Part shown: in pieces, positions 35,031 through 42,655 of the stretch
Layout of the letters: the number at the start of each line of letters is the position of its first letter
Numbering within the stretch: position 1 is the stretch's first letter
Assembly (NCBI GenBank): GCA_007279905.1
Contig: QYPH01000048.1
Location: 1-64,000 of the forward strand
Direction: 5' to 3'
DNA: 64,000 nt
From: Actinomycetota bacterium
GTDB lineage: Bacteria > Actinomycetota > Acidimicrobiia > Acidimicrobiales > Ilumatobacteraceae
The notes under the pieces: model-generated
Database searches by the model: none
Told to the model about the DNA's origin: nothing
What the model saw: the letters and a program-made list of their open reading frames with translations, nothing else
Position numbers and translations under genes: made by a program

Positions 35031-36287
35031 GTGAAACCAGCCCGAACAATTCTGCATGTAGATATGGACATGTTTTACGTAGCGGTTGAGTTGCGTCGTC
35101 GCCCCGAACTGATTGGCAAGCCAGTAGTTGTTGGCGGTGACGGCAAGAGGGGTGTCGTTGCTGCGGCATCATATGAAGCACGCAGATTTGGAGTATTTTC
35201 TGCGATGCCATCGATCAGGGCTCGGAGGCTCTGTCCTGACGCAATTTTCTTGCCGGGAGATATGGATTTGTATGTGCAAGTGAGTGCACAGGTATTTGAT
35301 ATTTTTCGCGACTTCACACCACTTGTCGAAGGACTCTCTCTCGACGAAGCTTTTTTGGATGTGACTGGTGCACAAAAGTTGTTGGGCGACGGGGTGGCAA
35401 TAGCCGAGTCAATTCGAAAGCGTGTGCTGGATGAAGTTGGGTTGGTGTGCAGTGTGGGCGTTGCGACAAGCAAGTTTGTAGCCAAATTGGCATCGAAGAC
35501 TGCAAAACCAATTGCGGATCATCAGGGCGTTCGTGCAGGCCGCGGAGTTGTGCGGATTGATGAAGGCGCCGAGATTCAATTTATTCATGGACTCAAGGTG
35601 GAGTCGCTGTGGGGTGTTGGACCTGCCACGCTCGCCAAATTGCAAAGACTCAGTATCAAAACCGTGGCGGATCTTTCGGTAATAGATCTGTCCAATCTGA
35701 AGCACATACTTGGCGATGCTCACGCTCTTCAACTTCATCAACTCGCAAACGGCATCGACAACCGCGAAGTGGAGCCGAATACGGGTTCTAAATCAATCGG
35801 TCATGAAGAAACATTTAGCCAAGACATTTCTGACATTGAAGAAGTACGTCATCATCTTGTTCGGATGTCTGATTTGGTTGCGCGTCGGTGCAGAGACGAA
35901 GAGTTGACACCACGCACGTGCACAATCAAAATCAAGTATGCCGACTTCGTGTCGATCACTCGATCGAACACAAGTGTCACTCCGATTTCGAGTGCGCAAG
36001 CAATGATGCAGTTGGTGGAAGGATTGTTGGTCGATATCGATATGTCTCGAGGTGTGAGATTGGTTGGGATATCGACGCGCAATTTTGCGGCACCCGAGGC
36101 GCAGTTGAGTTTGTTCGATGAAGGCACTAAAACCGACGATGTGACATCTTTGGACGAAGTCTGGGCTCCTGCCACTGCCGCAATTGATGACATCCGCTTG
36201 CGATTTGGCAACGATGCAATTGGGCTAGCCAGTACTCTTCGCTCAAAGCGCAGACCAGGTGCCTCGAGATGGGGTCCAGAGCAATAA
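35031..36287 (+). CDS. dinB: DNA polymerase IV
   Basis: The 418-residue Y-family polymerase copies past damaged bases. Catalytic acidic residues are in ILHVDMDMFYVAVE at the start and SLDEAFLDVTG near residue 100. The helix-hairpin-helix part (LWGVGPATLAKLQRLSIKTVADL) and the little-finger domain follow. The C-terminus includes EAQLSLFDEG, which resembles a sliding-clamp binding motif (Q-L-S-L-F). The GTG at 35031 is chosen over an upstream in-frame start because it fits the family N-terminus and a leaderless promoter. Confidence 0.93.
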   Translation: MKPARTILHVDMDMFYVAVELRRRPELIGKPVVVGGDGKRGVVAAASYEARRFGVFSAMPSIRARRLCPDAIFLPGDMDLYVQVSAQVFDIFRDFTPLVEGLSLDEAFLDVTGAQKLLGDGVAIAESIRKRVLDEVGLVCSVGVATSKFVAKLASKTAKPIADHQGVRAGRGVVRIDEGAEIQFIHGLKVESLWGVGPATLAKLQRLSIKTVADLSVIDLSNLKHILGDAHALQLHQLANGIDNREVEPNTGSKSIGHEETFSQDISDIEEVRHHLVRMSDLVARRCRDEELTPRTCTIKIKYADFVSITRSNTSVTPISSAQAMMQLVEGLLVDIDMSRGVRLVGISTRNFAAPEAQLSLFDEGTKTDDVTSLDEVWAPATAAIDDIRLRFGNDAIGLASTLRSKRRPGASRWGPEQ

Positions 36288-36299
36288 GATGAGGGAACT

Positions 36300-36653
36300 A
36301 TGCCACTGTCAGCAGAAGAACAACGGATATTGCAGCAGATCGAGCAGTCGCTCGAGACGGATGAGCGTTTTGCAAGCGCGGTCAAGCCGTCCGGAATCTA
36401 TGCGCATTCGGCACGCAAAGCGTGGTGGGCAGGAATTGGCGCAATTGCTTCGCTTGTATTTACCGTTATTGCCTTGCAGGTGCACTTTCTTCTTGCCTTC
36501 GCCGGTTTTTTAGCAATGCTCGGTTGCGTATTGGCGATCGAGAAACAATTGCGCGCAATGAGCAAAGTTGGCCTAAAAGATGTGGCTGCGTCATTGCGTA
36601 ACTCGCGTCTGAACGCATCGGCGAGTCGAATCAAATTTGGCAAAGACATTTAA
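36300..36653 (+). CDS. DUF3040 membrane protein
   Basis: The 117-residue protein starts with PLSAEEQRILQQIEQSLETDERFAS, the mark of DUF3040, a family almost confined to actinobacteria. Two adjacent membrane helices lie at about 42-80, and a basic tail follows. Its function is unknown. In many relatives it lies near mraZ and division genes; here dinB is upstream, as in mycobacteria. TAAGAT ends 9 bases before the ATG, while GAGGGA lies 3 bases before it, too close for a good ribosome binding site. Confidence 0.85.
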   Translation: MPLSAEEQRILQQIEQSLETDERFASAVKPSGIYAHSARKAWWAGIGAIASLVFTVIALQVHFLLAFAGFLAMLGCVLAIEKQLRAMSKVGLKDVAASLRNSRLNASASRIKFGKDI

Positions 36654-37500
36654 CACTTCTGGTTTTCTCGCCATCGATATAGGTGGAACAAAACTTGCTG
36701 TAGGGGTGGTGTCGACGAGCGGTGTGTTGCTGTCTCGCATGCAAGCTCCTACACCAGTGACCGGAGTGTGGAGCGTGCTCGAAGGTCTGATTCGATTGCA
36801 GATGCAAGAAACCGCTGTTGAACTTGTGGCCTGCGGCGTTGGTTGCGGTGGGCCAATGACGAGAGGTGGCGAACAGGTTTCGCCATTAAATATTCCTGAT
36901 TGGCGTGGATTTCAATTGCGCTCCGCCATCGAGGGCGCAACCGAACTTGCTACATATATTGCCAACGATGCTCAAGCTCTTGTGCTTGGAGAAGTGTGGT
37001 GTGGAAACGCAGTCGGAGTCGATGATGTAGTTGGCATGGTTGTCTCGACCGGCGTGGGCGGCGGCATCGTGCTTCATGGCAAACTCGTGACCGGTCGGCT
37101 TGGCAACGCAGGGCATATTGGACATGTGATTGTGGAGCCCGATGGCAGGCTGTGTGAATGCGGGGCGTATGGATGTTTGGAAGCGCACGTGTCGGGTAGA
37201 TCAATTGAAGCGATAACAGGGCGTCCAAGTAATCAGGCAACTGAGGATGTGAAAATCACTGCAGGAAAACTCGTTGGGCGAGCGCTTGCCTCGGTAGGCG
37301 CCATCATGGACCTGAAACTGTGTGTGATTGGAGGTTCTGTTGCGCTTGGCTTTGGAGAACCATTTTTTGCAGCGGCGCAAAACGAATTGGATCGATGTGC
37401 GCGACTCGAATTTATTCAGGGAATACAGGTAATGCCCGTTGGGTTGGGAGACGCTGCGCCGTTGATTGGCGCTGCGAGTCTTGCCAGGTCTTCGTACTAG
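36637..37500 (+). CDS. ROK-family sugar kinase (glucokinase-like)
   Basis: The 287-residue kinase has the phosphate loop LAIDIGGTKLAVGV, the sugar-binding region STGVGGGIVLHG and the ROK zinc motif GHIGHV then CECGAYGCLE at about 163-185. The catalytic Asp lies in YIANDAQALVLGE. Glucokinase is the most frequent activity, and polyphosphate may replace ATP in some actinobacteria. The TTG at 36637 overlaps the DUF3040 end by 17 bases, and no better start precedes the conserved LAIDIGG, so coupling is likely. Confidence 0.85.
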   Translation: MAKTFNTSGFLAIDIGGTKLAVGVVSTSGVLLSRMQAPTPVTGVWSVLEGLIRLQMQETAVELVACGVGCGGPMTRGGEQVSPLNIPDWRGFQLRSAIEGATELATYIANDAQALVLGEVWCGNAVGVDDVVGMVVSTGVGGGIVLHGKLVTGRLGNAGHIGHVIVEPDGRLCECGAYGCLEAHVSGRSIEAITGRPSNQATEDVKITAGKLVGRALASVGAIMDLKLCVIGGSVALGFGEPFFAAAQNELDRCARLEFIQGIQVMPVGLGDAAPLIGAASLARSSY

Positions 37501-37511
37501 CGTAAGAACCT

Positions 37512-38732
37512 ATGAACCCGTCTTATAGCGCAGCCGCCGAAGAATATCGCGAGAAGGTGCAAGCCTTTTTGGCTGAGAAGTTGCCTCCAAATTGGAAGGG
37601 GACGGGTGCACTCACGGGCGAGGCTCTTGACCACTTCATCACCGAGTGGCGCGCGACCTTATTTTCGTCCGGTTACCTTGCGCCGGGTTGGCCTGTCGAG
37701 TTTGGTGGCGGTGGGTTATCTGATCTTGAACAAGTGATCATCGCCGAAGAATTTGCACACGCTGGTGTGCCAACAGGTGGCCACAATGATGTGTTTAGCA
37801 TTCAGATGCTTGGCAACACGTTGTTGATGTTTGGAACCGAGGAACAAAAGCGTTATTACTTGCCGCGATTGCTCGCGGGACAAGACACATGGTGTCAGGG
37901 TTATAGCGAACCGAATGCAGGAAGCGATTTGTCGAACGTTGGTTTGCGAGCCGAGTTGGACGGCGATCAATGGGTGCTGAACGGTCAAAAGATTTGGACA
38001 TCGGCTGGACATCTTGCCGATCACATTTTTACTCTTGCCCGCACTGATCCGGATGCTCCAAAACATAAAGGCATTTCGTTTTTGCTCGTTGACATGCGTC
38101 AACCAGGTATAGAAGTTCGTCCGATCAAAATGATTTCTGGAGAGAGCGAATTCAACGAAGTCTTTTACACAGATGCCGTCGTGCCAAAAGAGAATGTTGT
38201 CGGCGGAGTTAATAATGGTTGGGCAGTGGCGATGGGATTGCTTGGCTTCGAGCGTGGCGCTGCAGCATCTATTGCGCCTATCGCATTTGCTGCCGAATTT
38301 GATCGATTGCTACAGCTTGCAAAAGACCGAGGTGTCAATAACGATCCTCGCATTCGCCAAAAGTTGGCGTGGTGTCATACAAAAGTTCAGGTCATGCGAT
38401 ATTTGGGAATGCGGACTCTGACCAAGTTTCTGGCAGGACACCATCCAGGCCCAGATGGAGCCATCTTCAAGTTGTACTGGAGCGAATATCACCAGGTGAT
38501 CACCGAATTGGGTGTTGACATTCTGGGAATGGATGCAATGGCTCCGACAGGACGCAAACCGTCTAGCTCATTTTCAACAGACGATGCTGGTGCCCCGAAT
38601 GATTCGATGAGCTGGGCAATGACGTTTTTGAATGCTCGCGCAGGCACTATTTATGCAGGTTCGTCACAGGTGCAGCGCAACATCATCGGCGAAATGGTGT
38701 TGGGTCTACCCAAGGAACCAAAACCGGGTTGA
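37512..38732 (+). CDS. Acyl-CoA dehydrogenase
   Basis: The 406-residue FAD enzyme has the acyl-CoA dehydrogenase layout: helical N-terminus, the beta-domain with WCQGYSEPNAGSDLSNVG and GQKIWTSAGHLADHIF, and a helical C-terminus with AGTIYAGSSQVQRNIIGEMVLGLP. This type works in fatty-acid or sterol side-chain breakdown. It stands alone, without thiolase or hydratase genes nearby, so the chain specificity is open. TAGCGT ends 8 bases before the ATG, giving a leaderless start just after the ROK gene. Confidence 0.9.
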   Translation: MNPSYSAAAEEYREKVQAFLAEKLPPNWKGTGALTGEALDHFITEWRATLFSSGYLAPGWPVEFGGGGLSDLEQVIIAEEFAHAGVPTGGHNDVFSIQMLGNTLLMFGTEEQKRYYLPRLLAGQDTWCQGYSEPNAGSDLSNVGLRAELDGDQWVLNGQKIWTSAGHLADHIFTLARTDPDAPKHKGISFLLVDMRQPGIEVRPIKMISGESEFNEVFYTDAVVPKENVVGGVNNGWAVAMGLLGFERGAAASIAPIAFAAEFDRLLQLAKDRGVNNDPRIRQKLAWCHTKVQVMRYLGMRTLTKFLAGHHPGPDGAIFKLYWSEYHQVITELGVDILGMDAMAPTGRKPSSSFSTDDAGAPNDSMSWAMTFLNARAGTIYAGSSQVQRNIIGEMVLGLPKEPKPG

Positions 38733-38736
38733 TCTG

Positions 38737-39024
38737 ATGTTGAACGGTCGGACGTACTTGCAACTCATCAGTGCTGTCATTGTGAGACCTCGATTGTGGG
38801 TAAGCGCATTGCGCCAAGCCAAGCGGCTGATTCCTCGTGAATGGTGGCGCAGCGGAAGTCATTTGCCGGTGCCGACTCGTGCGTATATTGATTTTCGGAT
38901 GACAACTCAGTATGGACACGGAACGCATCAGCCAGAGATCGCTGACGTTATTGACTACTTGGAGTGGTCAAAAGATTGGCACAGTACCGGAACGTCGACT
39001 CGTCGACGACCTCGAAAGATTTAA
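38737..39024 (+). CDS. Conserved actinobacterial hypothetical protein
   Basis: The 95-residue protein has no named domain that I recognise. The middle (RPRLWVSALRQAKRLIPREWW) is basic and Trp-rich and could lie on a membrane or bind nucleic acid. The end (PTRAYIDFRMTTQYG, then DVIDYLEWSKDW) is the most conserved-looking part. The ATG at 38737, 4 bases after the acyl-CoA dehydrogenase stop, is chosen over an upstream frame inside that gene. The HNH gene follows after 3 bases. Confidence 0.65.
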   Translation: MLNGRTYLQLISAVIVRPRLWVSALRQAKRLIPREWWRSGSHLPVPTRAYIDFRMTTQYGHGTHQPEIADVIDYLEWSKDWHSTGTSTRRRPRKI

Positions 39025-39027
39025 CTG

Positions 39028-39525
39028 ATGCGAAGCGCGCTGGTATTAAATGCAACATACGAGCCGCTGAGTGTGGTGTCTGCGCGACGCGCGGTGTGTT
39101 TGGTGTTATCTGACAAAGCCGAAATTATTGAAGATGATGGAACCCAAGTGCATTCGGAAACAATGAGCATTCCAAGTCCACTCGTGATTCGGCTTCGGTA
39201 TATGGTCAAAGTTCCGTATCATCGTCGCACCGCGCTTTCTCGTCGCGCAGTGTTCGCTCGCGATGATCACCGTTGTCAATATTGTGGGGGTGTTGCAGAC
39301 TCGATCGATCATGTCATGCCGCGATCGCGCGGGGGCATGCACATTTGGGAAAACGTAACGGCCGCATGTCGTCCATGCAATTTGCGCAAACGCGATAGAA
39401 CTCCGGAAGAAGCAGGAATGCTGCTTGAGTCGCAACCACTTGCACCTCGAGAACTTGCATGGATCACTGTGTCAGTAGGTCGCGTACCCGAGGAGTGGAA
39501 GCAATATCTTGCCGCAGCATCCTGA
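39028..39525 (+). CDS. HNH endonuclease family protein
   Basis: The 165-residue protein has a conserved N-terminal half (ALVLNATYEPLSVVSARRAV) and a C-terminal HNH nuclease with zinc knuckles: CQYCGG, then DHVMPRSRGG and NVTAACRPCNLRKRDRTPEEAG. Stand-alone HNH proteins of this type are common and chromosomally fixed in actinobacteria and cyanobacteria, with no proven role. Nothing suggests an intron or mobile element here. It lies tightly between the hypothetical gene and the ligase-like gene. Confidence 0.85.
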   Translation: MRSALVLNATYEPLSVVSARRAVCLVLSDKAEIIEDDGTQVHSETMSIPSPLVIRLRYMVKVPYHRRTALSRRAVFARDDHRCQYCGGVADSIDHVMPRSRGGMHIWENVTAACRPCNLRKRDRTPEEAGMLLESQPLAPRELAWITVSVGRVPEEWKQYLAAAS

Positions 39526-40231
39526 GCAGAATTGGCGTGTGCATCACGTGCGCACAACTGCGAGTGAACAACATGGACGCGATCTTCCGGCCGAAAGAAG
39601 TGTGTGGAACGTAGATGTTGTCGGGCCGGCAATTGTGTTGGGGTCGCGACAGACTGAAGCCGAACTCGATTTGGATGCTTGTGCCGCAGCAGGAATAGAG
39701 ATAGTGCGAAGGCGCAGCGGTGGCGGGATGGTGTATCTGGTGCCCGGAAATCACATTTGGCTCGACGTGGTCATACCAAAGGCCGACACGCTGTGGGTAG
39801 ACGATGTTGGGCGCGCCTCGTGGTGGTTGGGCGATGCATGGTTGGCTGCGATCGAATCGCTGGGAGTGAACGGGGCACATGTCCACCGTGAACCCATGAC
39901 GACGGGCGAGCACGGCGATTTGGTGTGCTTTGCCGGAGTTGGCCCTGGTGAAGTGATGTTTCGTGGTGCGAGAGGCACAGAGGCAAAGGTTGTTGGCATC
40001 AGTCAGCGCCGCACGCAAGAATTCGCACGGTTTCAATGCACTGCGTATATGCAGTGGGGCACAGTCGAGGCAGATGATCTTGGTCGGATACTGAACAACA
40101 CCAATATGGCACGACCCAGACTTGGTACGGCCATCGAGCAGTGCGTCATGCCCATGAGCCAGATGTTGGGAACGGTCACAAAAAGTGATGTAGTGACTGC
40201 GATGCTGACTCAGCTCGCACTGTTGCACTAA
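39509..40231 (+). CDS. Lipoate/biotin protein-ligase-like protein
   Basis: The 240-residue protein has the LplA/BirA catalytic fold: IVRRRSGGGMVYLVPGNHIWLDVVIP at about 60-87 holds the GG-rich lipoyl-AMP loop, and AKVVGISQRRT near 160 holds the catalytic Lys. It lacks a C-terminal accessory domain. It may attach lipoate or octanoate to 2-oxoacid dehydrogenases or glycine cleavage H protein; no such gene is adjacent. The TTG at 39509 overlaps the HNH gene by 17 bases; a GTG at 39539 is an alternative start. Confidence 0.75.
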   Translation: MPQHPEQNWRVHHVRTTASEQHGRDLPAERSVWNVDVVGPAIVLGSRQTEAELDLDACAAAGIEIVRRRSGGGMVYLVPGNHIWLDVVIPKADTLWVDDVGRASWWLGDAWLAAIESLGVNGAHVHREPMTTGEHGDLVCFAGVGPGEVMFRGARGTEAKVVGISQRRTQEFARFQCTAYMQWGTVEADDLGRILNNTNMARPRLGTAIEQCVMPMSQMLGTVTKSDVVTAMLTQLALLH

Positions 40232-40326
40232 GCCCAGTTTCTTACTGGCAATCCAAATCGCAATGACTCCTGGCCGCTGCATGCCCCGAATCAGTCATTC
40301 GCTGAGAAAGCAGAGAAGAGTAAAGA

Positions 40327-40392
40327 AAAGTGGAGGAAAGTGGGGGACAATGCTTGCAAGTGGGGGAAAGTGGGGATAATGTAATCCCACTT
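40327..40392 (+). promoter_or_regulatory. mraZ promoter with MraZ operator boxes
   Basis: Four AAGTGG boxes lie in exact 10-base phase: AAAGTGGAGG (40327), AAAGTGGGGG (40337), CAAGTGGGGG (40357) and AAAGTGGGGA (40367), with one 10-base step skipped. An inverted half box, TCCCACTT, lies at 40385-40392. The promoter TTGCAA (40354-40359), 17 bases, TAATGT (40377-40382) sits inside this array. MraZ proteins bind such 10-bp repeats and repress their own operon. The gap from 40232 to 40326 shows nothing else. The leader from about 40390 to 40491 is purine-rich. Confidence 0.8.
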
Positions 40393-40491
40393 GGTGAGAG
40401 CGATGGCTCAAACCCGGTGGCAGCAAGGGAAACAGAAAAACAGGAAAACGAAGAGCAAGGCAAGAAGTACTAAGCGGCAGCGGAGGCCACA

Positions 40492-40908
40492 GTGTTTGTA
40501 GGGGTACATGAGCGTCAGTTGGACCCAAAGGGTCGACTTGGATTGCCTGCTTCGTTTCGTCCGCGATTAGAGCCCCGTTGTTACCTCTCCATCGGCCGCG
40601 ATAAATGTGTTGACATTTTGACGGCAGAGGCATTTGAGGCAGTGGCCAAAGACGCGGTTGAAAAGGTGCGATCTGGCGAGATGGACCGCAATCAGCAGCG
40701 CGCTCTTGCGAGTAACACATTTGAAGTTGTCGTCGATGCCCAGGGGCGAATCAACATCGACGAAATCTTGCGCGAATATGCCGGTCTCACGCTCAATTCA
40801 CGAGTAGTGGTCAGCGGCTCTTTCGATCGTGCCGAAATTTGGGATCCATCGCGCCATCAGCGCATCAGCGACGAAGGCCTGCAGCAAATTGCCGGCACTG
40901 GTCAATAG
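40492..40908 (+). CDS. mraZ: Transcriptional regulator MraZ
   Basis: The 138-residue protein contains two SpoVT/AbrB-like halves (FVGVHERQLDPKGRLGLPASFRP and EVVVDAQGRINIDEILREYAGL). It forms rings that bind repeats in the promoter of the division cluster and repress it. The matching repeats are just upstream. GGAGG lies 5 bases before the GTG start. It is the first gene of the cell-wall cluster. Confidence 0.95.
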   Translation: MFVGVHERQLDPKGRLGLPASFRPRLEPRCYLSIGRDKCVDILTAEAFEAVAKDAVEKVRSGEMDRNQQRALASNTFEVVVDAQGRINIDEILREYAGLTLNSRVVVSGSFDRAEIWDPSRHQRISDEGLQQIAGTGQ

Positions 40909-40977
40909 AGAAACTGACGAAGGGAGACAAGTCACGAACCAACGCAACGTGTAGCAAGTTCGAGACCACTCCAAAAA

Positions 40978-41105
40978 GGTTTCGCTCTTCAGCAGTCTTC
41001 CGGTGAGCAAGGTAGACAGCATCAACTCCGCCCGCTTCTATCTCGTACGCGCGGGGAGACATCCCGGCGGCACCGCAAGCCGGGGGACTGCTGAAGAGCG
41101 AAGCT
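40978..41105 (+). ncRNA. mraW-type RNA leader
   Basis: The 246-base gap between mraZ and rsmH holds a long closing stem. TTCGCTCTTCAGCAGTC (40981-40997) pairs perfectly with GACTGCTGAAGAGCGAA (41086-41102), extendable outward to about 20 pairs with G-U pairs. About 88 bases lie inside, including CCCGGC/GCCGGG and other short stems. Position and lineage match the mraW RNA motif, a conserved structure in leaders of actinobacterial rsmH (mraW) genes. Its regulatory mechanism is not known. A covariance-model search would confirm the assignment. Confidence 0.6.
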
Positions 41106-41154
41106 CAGGTTTTGAAACGTTGCGCAAGCACATTGCAATCGTGAACAACTCTTT

Positions 41155-42162
41155 ATGTCAAGTGCAAATAGCCAAGCAAATAGCCAAGCAAATAGTGTTG
41201 CGTCGCCGAATGAATCGAATTCGTTTGGTCACCAGCCAGTGATGGCTGCAGAGATCGTAGAAGTGTTTGCCACAGTTCCGCACGGTGTTGTTGTGGATGC
41301 AACGTTGGGCGGAGCGGGTCACACAGTCAAGTTGCTCAATGCATACCCGTGGATGCGTGTTCTCGGCATCGATCAAGATCCTGTTGCAGTTGTGCACGGC
41401 CGCAAACTTGCAAGCGAAAATACGGAAGTTGGCGAGCGCTTACTAGTCGAACAGGGACGCTTCGATGAGATTGCTGCAATGCTCGAGCGCAACAACATTT
41501 CTCAAATCTCTGGGGCGTTATTCGATCTCGGTGTTTCTTCACCCCAACTTGACATGGCCGATCGAGGTTTTTCGTATCGCAATGCCGGACCACTCGATAT
41601 GCGCATGGATACAACTCAAGAATTCTGCGCATCAGACGTAGTCAATTCATATGGCCTCGATGAGCTCACGCACGTGTTGCGAAATCATGCCGATGAACGC
41701 TTTGCCTTTCGCATCAGTAAGGCCATCATCGCGTCACGACCTATCACTGACACCGTTCAATTAGCCGAAATTATTGCTGGAGCGATACCTGCTCCTGCAC
41801 GTCGCACTGGCGGGCATCCAGCCAAGCGGAGCTTTCAAGCAATCCGTATTGAAGTGAATAAGGAACTTGATATTTTGCCTCGCGCGTTGAATGAAGCGAT
41901 TCGTGCTACGAGCCCAGGCGGTCGTATTGCGGTTCTTTCGTATCACTCTGGCGAAGACCGCATCGTTAAGCAGGCATTTCGCGACGCAGAGGCAAACCCA
42001 ATGGTGCAAATAGTTGCATCGCCGTATCACCATCATGCCTCGCCGTTGCACAAGCTTGTTCGCAAGGTTCGTGTGAGCGAGCGTCCAAGCGCCCAAGAGA
42101 TTGAACAAAATCCGCGAGCAGCATCCGCGCGATTGCGTGTTATAGAAAAAGTGAGTAGTTGA
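41155..42162 (+). CDS. rsmH: 16S rRNA (cytosine-N4) methyltransferase RsmH
   Basis: The 335-residue SAM-dependent enzyme methylates C1402 of 16S rRNA. HQPVMAAEIVEVFA starts the family homology at about residue 26. VVDATLGGAGHTVKLL, LGIDQDPVAV, FDLGVSSPQLDMADRGFSYR and RTGGHPAKRSFQAIRIEVNKEL are all typical. The first 20 residues are Ser/Asn/Gln-rich, caused by an 11-base DNA repeat (ATAGCCAAGCA twice), and are probably disordered. It follows the RNA leader and precedes ftsL by 1 base. Confidence 0.95.
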   Translation: MSSANSQANSQANSVASPNESNSFGHQPVMAAEIVEVFATVPHGVVVDATLGGAGHTVKLLNAYPWMRVLGIDQDPVAVVHGRKLASENTEVGERLLVEQGRFDEIAAMLERNNISQISGALFDLGVSSPQLDMADRGFSYRNAGPLDMRMDTTQEFCASDVVNSYGLDELTHVLRNHADERFAFRISKAIIASRPITDTVQLAEIIAGAIPAPARRTGGHPAKRSFQAIRIEVNKELDILPRALNEAIRATSPGGRIAVLSYHSGEDRIVKQAFRDAEANPMVQIVASPYHHHASPLHKLVRKVRVSERPSAQEIEQNPRAASARLRVIEKVSS

Positions 42163-42163
42163 G

Positions 42164-42655
42164 ATGGCGCTAGCGATTGCAGTCGAGCCGAGGTCACAAT
42201 CTCGTGCACGAAGAGTTCAATCGGCACCCCCTGAGCGCCATCTCGCACTCGTTCCCGAGACGACTCGCCGCACACTGCGATATTTTGCGGCTGGGGCAGT
42301 AGGGCTCTTTTTGCTGATGGGAATCGCCATTGGATTTCAGGCTGTAATTGCCGAGCAGCAGTTGAAATTGGATCATGTTTCGGGCGAATTGCGCCTGGCG
42401 AAACTGTACGAAGACCAACTACGTCAGCAACGAGCAGAACTCTTGGCGCCAGAATATTTGCGAGTACAGGCTGGCCTGCAGGGTATGTCACAAGGGCTCG
42501 GATCACGGTTTGTGGAGATTCCACAAGATGTTGTTGCTCAAGTAGCGATTGCGATCAGCTCAATGGATCCGCAACTAGCGAATCCGTCCCCGATGTCGAA
42601 ATATAACCCACTTGCTCCACTCGCAACTCTGCAACAAACACAGGTGACACCATGA
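42164..42655 (+). CDS. ftsL: FtsL-like cell-division protein
   Basis: The 163-residue protein is bitopic. A basic N-terminus is followed by a membrane helix at about 40-62 (YFAAGAVGLFLLMGIAIGFQAVI) and a periplasmic coiled coil (EQQLKLDHVSGELRLAKLYEDQLRQQ, given here as positions 64-89). Place and shape match FtsL, which with DivIC and FtsQ recruits and activates FtsWI. The primary sequence of FtsL is poorly conserved, so the name rests on context. Its stop overlaps the ftsI ATG by 4 bases. Confidence 0.8.
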   Translation: MALAIAVEPRSQSRARRVQSAPPERHLALVPETTRRTLRYFAAGAVGLFLLMGIAIGFQAVIAEQQLKLDHVSGELRLAKLYEDQLRQQRAELLAPEYLRVQAGLQGMSQGLGSRFVEIPQDVVAQVAIAISSMDPQLANPSPMSKYNPLAPLATLQQTQVTP

